The notes under the pieces: generated by a model | What the model was told of the DNA's origin: nothing | Database searches by the model: none | The model's input: the letters and a program-made list of their open reading frames with translations, nothing else | NCBI GenBank assembly: GCA_964392175.1 | Contig: CAYMOJ010000006.1 | Location: 1-64,000 of the forward strand | Direction of reading: 5' to 3' | Length of the DNA: 64,000 bases | DNA from: Firm-04 sp964392175 | Lineage (GTDB): Bacteria > Bacillota > Clostridia > Oscillospirales > Ruminococcaceae | Shown: piece after piece, positions 27,306-33,461 of the stretch | How the letters are laid out: the number at the start of each line of letters is the position of its first letter | Position numbering within the stretch: the stretch's first letter is position 1 | Program-made: the position numbers and the translations under genes

Positions 27306-27605
27306 TGCACAAATGTGATTTCTGTTTCTTGTGCATTTCAACGAAATTTAAAAGAATTGTCGTAAAGTCAAAAAAAGCATTGACATTAAAGCGAAAATAT
27401 GATATAAAGTGTATATAGTCATAAAGAGAGTGAGGTGAGTCCAATGGGCTGAATTTCTTATCCCACAGGTGTGGAAAGAATGCAGGAATGACATACAATG
27501 AACAATATTGGAGGTTTATCATGTTTAAAATCAAGAAGGTTATGGCAGGTATTGTTACAGCGGCTACTGTGGCTCTGGCATGGGAAGCTTCAGTGTAAGC
27601 GCAGA
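27306..27605 (+). repeat. Direct repeat copy 1: promoter, leader and signal-peptide region
   Basis: About 300 bp matching 30704-31005 with few differences. It covers an inverted repeat TGCACAA (27306-27312) / TTGTGCA (27329-27335), a promoter, an untranslated leader with an ATG-GGC-TGA mini-frame at 27444-27452 behind GAGGTGAG, and the signal peptide of a small secreted protein. Identity drops abruptly where the mature protein begins. Confidence 0.9.
27380..27408 (+). promoter_or_regulatory. Promoter of secreted-protein module 1
   Basis: TTGACA (27380-27385), 17 bp, TATAAA (27403-27408). It is conserved in module 2 at 30779-30807. Confidence 0.8.
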
Positions 27606-27951
27606 CTACAATCGAAGCGAGGCATGGGAAAGCAGGCATGTAAATATCGCAGGTTCTCCAAGCAGTGCAGATTACGACGCAGTTCGTTCGATTGTGTACT
27701 CTACATATGGAGCAATTTGCTACTGCAACGCGGTATCCAACTCTGTCAACGGTGGCACTGGCAAAACAACGATCACCTCGGTCAATGGTACTATGGCAAG
27801 CCAGACTATTATTAATACTGGATCAGTCGTGTGCGAACCAAAAATGGAAGGTGAAATTGAGTGTGCTACATACAAGATGTCTGCTTCGACAACAACATCT
27901 GGTAACATTTTTGTAGCAAGTGGCAATATCGTTACCAAAACTTACAAATAA
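27521..27951 (+). pseudogene. Frameshifted small secreted protein, module 1
   Basis: The ATG at 27521 sits 7 bp after GGAGG and begins MFKIKKVMAGIVTAATVA, but a one-base loss relative to the module 2 copy (GTGGCTCTGG against GTGGCTGCTGG, near 27574) leads to a stop after about 25 codons. The remainder stays open in the shifted frame from 27580 to 27951 (GSFSVSADYNRSEAWESRHV and onward, about 120 codons without a stop), including two cysteines and a serine/threonine-rich tail. It resembles the intact gene at 30920: W..(K/H)DVNI(S/A)G-PSS. The break could be recent decay, a phase variant or a sequencing error. No function is known to me. Confidence 0.75.
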
Positions 27952-27965
27952 CCTGAGCAATTATA

Positions 27966-28000
27966 TGGCAAAGCTACCGCTGAACGCGGTGGCTTTGCCA
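27966..28000 (+). terminator. Strong intergenic hairpin between module 1 genes
   Basis: TGGCAAAGCTACCGC (27966-27980) pairs with GCGGTGGCTTTGCCA (27986-28000), 15 bp with one G-T. There is no T tract after it on the plus strand, so partial termination or mRNA stabilisation is as likely as a true terminator. Confidence 0.6.
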
Positions 28001-28026
28001 AAATAGAATCATATGGAGGTATGAAA

Positions 28027-29390
28027 ATGAAACGAAAATATCTATTGCTTGTATGTATGCTGTTGCTTTGTGGATGTGCAGATGGTACCAGTAGTCATGG
28101 GGATTCTCAATTAACAAATGTTTCACAGGTCGAAGAAGCATCCAGTACAGCTGACGACAGCTCTGTGCCTTCACAAACATACCCTCAACGCGAAGCGATG
28201 TCCAATGAGATTGTGTACTACACAAACGATGAAGCCAAAGAAATCATTCAAAACAACACACATTTTGCGGTTGCTGAGAATCTTCAAGGTGCCATTCCGA
28301 AAAACATTTCTCATTTTAGCAGTTTTACATTGGGATATTATCCAAGGCAGGATAATGCCGGCTTCTACGAAGATTTTCTCACTATGTTTGATTATTTATT
28401 TCCCGATGAGACATTGTATGAAGATTGTCTTTTTTTGCCGGGAAAAATTCCCGTGTCAGCTATGATGAAAATGGCGAAATAACCAACACCATTCGGACAG
28501 TCGCGGAGGAGTACGACCGCGTCATGCGTGGCGAAGAACACGTACAATATTATTTCTACAGCCCCCATTTTACCGCCGAACAATCTTCAGCGGCTGAAAA
28601 TAATATTTTTATGGAATTCACAAGTCCTGTTTGTAGTGATCTGTCCAATTTCAACAAAGGCGTTCTAGCTGATTATTATTACGAATCCCACGGTCAAAAA
28701 AATGAAGAATTTCTCGAAACATGGAGTGGCACGTACTTTTATCCCACAGTTTGCACACTGCCACCGGATTCTGAAGAAGCTTATACACTGCTTGATGGCA
28801 TCACCATTTCTGTTGCGGATGCAGTCGATTTTTTTGAAAATTATATCAACAATGCACCGATACCGGAAAATCCCACATTAAGTATCAAGGTGGTTTGGGT
28901 TGAGGTGCTGCAATGTGACACTGACAGATACTGCTATTACTTTAAAACCACCAAAGCCCTGGATGGTATCCCCTTTGACTGGGATCCAGATACCCCATAC
29001 CACGGTGGGCTTGATTATAGCTATACACTCAGCTTTGCTTCCATGGCGGTATCGGACGATGTCGACCAAATATATGGTATGACAAGAACACAGGTCATCT
29101 ATGACGAAGTGATGCATACAGAAGGAATCTCCTTTGCAACTGCCATGCAGAAGATGGAAGAGAATCTTTCTTCACTGATCGACTTTGAAGTCATAGGCGC
29201 AGATTTTGTTTACTCACCCAAAAGATATAAGGGCGAGAGTACTGCTGTTGAAGATGCTTTACACCCTACAACTGCAAGCTGGAAAGTATCTCTTTATAAT
29301 CCCAATGACAGTTGGGTTTATGTCTGCTATGTGGATGCGTTGGATGGTGGAAATTTCCACTATTATACATACAGTGTTTCATCTGATTGA
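28027..29390 (+). pseudogene. Lipoprotein interrupted by a frameshift at a T7 run, module 1
   Basis: The reading starts at 28027 (GGAGG 7 bp before), with a lipoprotein signal ending LLLCGCADG (lipobox Cys) and a Ser/Thr-rich spacer. At seven consecutive T (28430-28436) the frame changes: the initial frame stops at 28482, while a second frame (FFAGKNSRVSYDENGE onward) runs to 29390. The joined product would be about 455 residues, like the intact paralogue at 31463, and matches it before (FPDET) and after the break (W-L-YNPNDS-VY--YVDA). A -1 slip or one extra T would restore the frame. The surface-exposed function is unknown. Confidence 0.8.
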
Positions 29391-29416
29391 AACCTTATTT
29401 TACATCTGAACAAAAA

Positions 29417-29449
29417 AACGGACGCCGTTTTCACGGCGTTCGTTCTTTT
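29417..29449 (+). terminator. Terminator after module 1, probably bidirectional
   Basis: AACGGACGCCG (29417-29427) pairs with CGGCGTTCGTT (29434-29444), followed by CTTTTTG. A7 precedes the stem, so it could also stop minus-strand transcription. Confidence 0.8.
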
Positions 29450-29466
29450 TGTTGCCTTTTCAGACT

Positions 29467-29630
29467 TTACGCAGCATCTTCATCTACTGTTTGATATGCA
29501 GTTGCAGCTTGTTCATACAGTGCAAGTGCTTTTACAAGATTTTGTAAGCTATTGTTACAAAAGATGTCAATAGAATTCAAATTTTTGCACGTTTTCTTCT
29601 ACGATTCTAACCGTGAAAGAGGCTTCTGCC
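29467..29630 (-). pseudogene. Possible remnant of a minus-strand gene
   Basis: The minus strand reads coding-like peptide in two frames: SFTVRIVEENVQKFEFY, and after a shift NNSLQNLVKALALYEQAATA ending QTVDEDAA and a TAA at 29467. Neither has a start with a ribosome site. This may be the end of a small decayed gene; no family is recognised. The rest of 29450-29650 shows nothing else. Confidence 0.25.
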
Positions 29631-29650
29631 TAAGACACCTTCAAGACATC

Positions 29651-29679
29651 TTGAAACTTTTTGCAGACTATGGTATGAT
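29651..29679 (+). promoter_or_regulatory. Candidate promoter of the DUF5131 gene
   Basis: TTGAAA (29651-29656), 17 bp, TATGAT (29674-29679), about 80 bp before the start. Confidence 0.55.
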
Positions 29680-29767
29680 AAGTATAGTATGCTGGTGGAT
29701 ACTACTATAAAGGTATCGATGCAGTAGAATGGAAGCAATCCGTTTGTCTGAATCAAGAGGTGAGATC

Positions 29768-30637
29768 ATGCACGATATATGGAATCCGTGGCACGGCTGT
29801 AAAAAAATCAGCGAAGGCTGTGATCACTGCTATATGTACTTTCTTGACCGTATGCGCGATAAGGATGGCGCAGAAATTTATCGCACGCAAAGCTTTCCAT
29901 ATCCCCTGAAAAAAGACAGAAAAGGCAATTACAAAATCAAAAGCGGTGAAAAGATCCGCGTTTGTATGACTTCTGATTTCTTTCTGGAAGAGGCAGATCC
30001 GTGGCGCGATGAAGCATGGGAGATTATGAAAATCAGAAGTGATGTGATTTTTTACCTGCTTACCAAACGTCCGCAAAGGGTTTTGAAATGCCTGCCAAAA
30101 GATTGGGGCGATGGCTGGGAGAATATCTTTTTCAATGTGACTGCCGAAAATCAGCAGCGTGCCGATGAGCGCATCCCCATACTGCTGAATTTGCCTTTTC
30201 AGCACAAGGGTATCATGTGTGCACCGTTTATCGGAAAAGTCAGCCTGGATCCATATCTGCAAAGCGGACAGATTGAGCAAGTGGTCTGTGGTGGCGAAAA
30301 TTATGACGGCGCAAGGCCCTGTAATTATGACTGGGTAAAGCTCCTTCGTCAAGAATGCGAGCGTTACAATATTTCTTTCACATTCATCGAAACAGGAACA
30401 AAATTCATCAAGGACAGAAAGCTCTACATTCTTCCGGATAAACGGTTGCAGGCAGAAATGGCATACAAATCCGGTATCAGTTTTCAAGGAAAACCTGTGA
30501 AATATCTGCTGACCGACAATTTGGGAATGGAAATTCCGAAGGAATATCTGCATCAGCCTTATTTTTGTGAACGCTGTATGCTGTGTGGCAGCAAACCAAT
30601 TTGCAATGGCTGCTCACAGTGCGGAAAGTGCAGATAA
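29768..30637 (+). CDS. DUF5131 (phage Gp37/Gp68-like) protein
   Basis: 289-residue protein with the family's N-terminal cysteine cluster (WNPWHGCKKISEGCDHCY, spaced CX6CX2C), then VCMTSDFF, YLLTKRPQRV, FNVTAENQQRADERIPILL, VVCGGENYDGARPCNYDWV and a C-terminal cysteine-rich segment (CERCMLCGS...CNGCSQCGKC) that may hold a second metal site. The family is common in phages and mobile regions; a radical-SAM-like iron-sulfur role has been suggested from the cysteines, but no substrate is known. The ATG at 29768 is preceded by AGAGGTGA. It is inserted between the two secreted-protein modules, which fits an acquired cargo gene. Confidence 0.85.
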   Translation: MHDIWNPWHGCKKISEGCDHCYMYFLDRMRDKDGAEIYRTQSFPYPLKKDRKGNYKIKSGEKIRVCMTSDFFLEEADPWRDEAWEIMKIRSDVIFYLLTKRPQRVLKCLPKDWGDGWENIFFNVTAENQQRADERIPILLNLPFQHKGIMCAPFIGKVSLDPYLQSGQIEQVVCGGENYDGARPCNYDWVKLLRQECERYNISFTFIETGTKFIKDRKLYILPDKRLQAEMAYKSGISFQGKPVKYLLTDNLGMEIPKEYLHQPYFCERCMLCGSKPICNGCSQCGKCR

Positions 30638-30703
30638 AACGTATTGATAATTATAATGTATCTCATTAGAATTGCTGTATTTCCATGACTAGATAAGTGA
30701 AAC

Positions 30704-31005
30704 TGCACAAATGTGATTTCTGTTTCTTGTGCATTTCAACGAAATTTAAAAAGAATTGTCGTAAAGTCAAAAAAATCATTGACATTAAAGCAAAAATGTG
30801 ATATAAAATGTATATAGTCATAAAGGGAATGAGGTGAGTCCAATGGGCTGAATTTCTTATCCCACAGGTGTAGAAAGAATGCAGGAATGACATACAATGA
30901 ACAATATTGGAGGTTTATCATGTTTAAAATCAAGAAGGTTATGGCAGGTATTGTTGCAGCGGCTACTGTGGCTGCTGGCATGGGAAGTTTCAGTGTAAGC
31001 GCAGA
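30704..31005 (+). repeat. Direct repeat copy 2: promoter, leader and signal-peptide region
   Basis: About 300 bp matching 27306-27605, with the same inverted repeat (TGCACAA 30704-30710 / TTGTGCA 30727-30733), promoter, mini-frame ATG-GGC-TGA (30843-30851) and start region. Confidence 0.9.
30779..30807 (+). promoter_or_regulatory. Promoter of secreted-protein module 2
   Basis: TTGACA (30779-30784), 17 bp, TATAAA (30802-30807). A leader of about 105 nt separates it from the start. Confidence 0.8.
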
Positions 31006-31351
31006 ACCAATTGAGTCGCAGGACTGGTACGCAAAGGACGTTAATATATCTGGAGTACCATCCTCCGTGGATACTGTCGATACAGTAATCTTAACTGCAA
31101 GTGCTTATACTTATGTTGCGGTTTGCACTAATATGACGGTTACAGCGAATCGTAAAACAACCATTTGGTGCTCTACACATCAGATGCAAGAAGACGGACA
31201 AGATATCTGGAGTTTTGAGATCAACACACCGAATTGCCCTATTGATTGGAGAATCGTGAACAAAGGAACTAAAGTAACATATCGTGTAAGCTGCGCAACC
31301 ACTTCAACGAGCATTTTGGAATCATGGGGAACCATTTCTGTATATTCTTGA
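30920..31351 (+). CDS. Small secreted protein, module 2, function unknown
   Basis: 143-residue protein with a clear signal peptide (MFKIKKVMAGIVAAATVAAG, cleavage after FSVSA). The mature part of about 110 residues contains four cysteines (AVCTN, IWCST, PNCPI, RVSCAT) and alternating strand-like segments ending WGTISVYS, suggesting a small beta-rich extracellular domain. The ATG at 30920 has GGAGG 7 bp before. An in-frame ATG at 30887 is weaker. It is paralogous to the broken gene at 27521: the signal peptides are nearly identical but the mature parts strongly diverged, with ...VNI(S/A)G-PSS preserved. A lipoprotein gene follows in both modules. The family is not recognised. Confidence 0.75.
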   Translation: MFKIKKVMAGIVAAATVAAGMGSFSVSAEPIESQDWYAKDVNISGVPSSVDTVDTVILTASAYTYVAVCTNMTVTANRKTTIWCSTHQMQEDGQDIWSFEINTPNCPIDWRIVNKGTKVTYRVSCATTSTSILESWGTISVYS

Positions 31352-31357
31352 GTTCGC

Positions 31358-31390
31358 CAAAGGGTCTGTAATCGAGTCGCAGACCCTTTG
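31358..31390 (+). terminator. Intergenic hairpin between module 2 genes
   Basis: CAAAGGGTCTG (31358-31368) pairs with CAGACCCTTTG (31380-31390), perfect 11 bp. It is in the same position as the module 1 hairpin though the sequence differs. A second, weaker hairpin (around 31398-31425, CGATA-GAT-TATCG) lies just after it. Neither has a long T tract immediately adjacent. Confidence 0.6.
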
Positions 31391-31462
31391 ACATACTAAA
31401 ACGCGATAGATTATCGCAACGTTTTATCTTTCCATCAGCACAAAATGAAAAAGGAGCATTTT

Positions 31463-32833
31463 ATGAAGCAAAAACGAATTGCATTCATCATCTTGATGAC
31501 CATGCTGCTCTCCGGATGCCAGTCCAATTCCTCCACGGGCGATTCTCAAATAGGTTCTCAAACAGATACAATGCAATCTACGCCCGAATCATCGTTAGAT
31601 TCTCAATCATCACAGCCGGAAGAGCCTGTGCCCGCCGAGGGACTGGTGCCACTGGATGAATTGACCACGGCTTTGGGCGATGCCATACCAGCCAATCTGG
31701 ATTGCTCGAAATGCGTGGTGCGCATTCCTGAATCTATGGAAGCTTTATATCAGCTGGAATATATTGTACCGGTGTATCACGCCGAAAATCAGAATGAATC
31801 ACTTTCAAAACCGGATTTTCTCACGTTCTACGATCAATTTCAGGAACAAATTGCCTTTTATTTTCCCGATGAAACCTTTGATGAAAGCCTTGTCCATGTT
31901 TCCAGCTATGATGAAGGCTTTATTGGTGTTGATGTAAAAGGAAAACCTGACGCGACATACCCCACATTGCAAAGTACATATGACAAAATGGCAGATGGTA
32001 CATGGGATTATAATATGCTGGACTACCGTGCCGAAAACCGTGCGTACTTGTGGTGCAATAAGGCAGTTTCTTCTGTTCCCGTGCGTATGAACCGTGGTGT
32101 TACCATACAAACACTGGATGAAGAAGCCATATATGGTGTATTTGAAGTGGCTTACTTACAGGAATACCAAATAGAACAGATCGTTGTTCATGATGACATG
32201 GAAGATACTGCATATCAATTGAAGAATGGTATGTGCAGCATCAAAGATGCAGTTGCCTTTTTTGAGGGCGCATATTATGATTCTATGCCATATCGTTACG
32301 AAGATCCCAATGTTCGCTGGAGTGTTGATGAAGTAGGCATCTATCAACTCACAGATGATGTATACGGTTATGGTTTCTTCAGTCGTGTAACCTATTGCGG
32401 CGTACCATTTGATCGCTGTGATCCGGGCAGCTATGGCTCATTCTCCAACGGAAAGGAATATGACGCCACCACTTTTGCGGCATTTATGGTAGAAACAGAT
32501 TGCATCGACTTCTGGGCAGGCTGTGAAGGTGATGCACAGTTCACACGTGTTGGCGATGCCATTACCGAGATCCTTCCGCTTTCACGTGCTGTGGAAATAA
32601 CAGGGGAAAAACTAACTTCCGCAATCACTTTTGAAGTACAGAAAGCAGAACTGATTTATCAAGGAGAATACACACAATATCAAATAGATGCCCCTCAGCG
32701 CTATGATACTGCGTATCGTTTTTGCAAACCTGTCTGGAAGCTGACCGCTTATAATCCCAATGATAGCACCGTATATAATGTATATGTAGATGCTGTTAGC
32801 GGTGAAGTCTGCTATCGAAAGTATTTGGGGTAA
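31463..32833 (+). CDS. Lipoprotein, module 2, function unknown
   Basis: 456-residue lipoprotein. The signal MKQKRIAFIILMTMLLSGC has a lipobox (LSGC), followed by a Ser/Thr/Gln/Pro spacer of about 50 residues that would hold the globular part away from the membrane. The remainder is acidic and tyrosine-rich, with no recognised domain. A repeated-looking ...FPDETFDESL... section and a C-terminal KLTAYNPNDSTVYNVYVDAV segment are shared with the module 1 lipoprotein. AAGGAG precedes the ATG at 31463. Its partner is the small secreted protein upstream. A hairpin at 32920 follows. Confidence 0.8.
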   Translation: MKQKRIAFIILMTMLLSGCQSNSSTGDSQIGSQTDTMQSTPESSLDSQSSQPEEPVPAEGLVPLDELTTALGDAIPANLDCSKCVVRIPESMEALYQLEYIVPVYHAENQNESLSKPDFLTFYDQFQEQIAFYFPDETFDESLVHVSSYDEGFIGVDVKGKPDATYPTLQSTYDKMADGTWDYNMLDYRAENRAYLWCNKAVSSVPVRMNRGVTIQTLDEEAIYGVFEVAYLQEYQIEQIVVHDDMEDTAYQLKNGMCSIKDAVAFFEGAYYDSMPYRYEDPNVRWSVDEVGIYQLTDDVYGYGFFSRVTYCGVPFDRCDPGSYGSFSNGKEYDATTFAAFMVETDCIDFWAGCEGDAQFTRVGDAITEILPLSRAVEITGEKLTSAITFEVQKAELIYQGEYTQYQIDAPQRYDTAYRFCKPVWKLTAYNPNDSTVYNVYVDAVSGEVCYRKYLG

Positions 32834-32919
32834 GGAAGCCGGGCGTGTTTTGATTGCATCTGAACCCGTGGACGTAAAAAAATGCCTTGAACAATCGCCC
32901 ACACCACGATAATAAAGAA

Positions 32920-32954
32920 GAGGGTACAGCTTTCAAAAAGAAATCTGTACCCTC
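32920..32954 (+). terminator. Candidate terminator after module 2
   Basis: GAGGGTACAG (32920-32929) pairs with CTGTACCCTC (32945-32954), followed by TATCGTTTTA. Confidence 0.6.
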
Positions 32955-33016
32955 TATCGTTTTACATTCAGTTTGCATCGGAACTTTATCAACATCAACA
33001 CCTGAGCGCACTAAAC

Positions 33017-33046
33017 AAAAAAAGCCACGCAATTGCGTGGCTTTTT
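33017..33046 (-). terminator. Bidirectional terminator between module 2 and the tRNA gene
   Basis: AGCCACGCAA (33023-33032) pairs with TTGCGTGGCT (33033-33042) around a tight centre. It has A7 before and T5 after, so it can end transcription on both strands. It would end the tRNA-Arg transcript on the minus strand. Confidence 0.8.
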
Positions 33047-33071
33047 CCATGCGATGAATTTCATCACATGA

Positions 33072-33145
33072 TGCGCCGGAAGGGATTCGAACCCCCGACC
33101 TACTGGTTCGTAGCCAGTCACTCTATCCAACTGAGCTACCGGCGC
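33072..33145 (-). tRNA. tRNA-Arg (anticodon ACG)
   Basis: The minus strand folds as a cloverleaf. The acceptor GCGCCGG (33145-33139) pairs with CCGGCGC (33079-33073). The D arm contains AGCTCAGTTGGATAGAG. The anticodon stem is ACTGG/CCAGT with loop CTACGAA (anticodon ACG, Arg). The T arm is GGGGGTTCGAATCCC-like, with discriminator A. CCA is not encoded. A consensus promoter lies upstream and a terminator downstream, so it is transcribed alone. Confidence 0.96.
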
Positions 33146-33186
33146 ATATCGTCTCGGCTTGAGGATTTCTCCCTCAAGCCTCAATT

Positions 33187-33215
33187 ATTATAGCACAACC
33201 CGTCTGGTTTGTCAA
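33187..33215 (-). promoter_or_regulatory. Consensus promoter of tRNA-Arg
   Basis: The minus strand shows TTGACA (33210-33215), 17 bp, TATAAT (33187-33192), 41 bp before the tRNA. Confidence 0.9.
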
Positions 33216-33461
33216 GCCTTTTTTTGAAAAAATTCCAAAAAGTTAGAAGTTCCTGAAGGTTTCTCGCTTTTCAAGAGAAAAATGTGACAATCCGACAAGA
33301 AAAGTGTACAATAAGCACTATACATTTTTTCCGTTTTATGATACAATAGCGTTAGAATGGTAATTGTTCCATTTTTCGGGGGGGGTAACGACAGCACTGA
33401 TCTATAAAAACAAAGAAACCGTCTGCCGTTCCATTTTTGATACGAGGAGGATCTATCCACA

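Noticed and set aside
27409..27520. Known riboswitch class in the module leader
   Set aside because: The leader was compared from memory with THF, preQ1, SAM, c-di-GMP, guanidine, glutamine and ZTP consensus features; none fits. The similarity between the two copies can come from duplication alone.
29753..30553. Minus-strand open frame of 266 codons opposite the DUF5131 gene
   Set aside because: No ribosome site or family features; the plus-strand frame carries the conserved cysteine motifs.
33072..33145. tRNA-Arg as an integration site for the accessory island
   Set aside because: No integrase, and no repeated copy of the tRNA 3' end was seen nearby; the tRNA has its own intact promoter and terminator.
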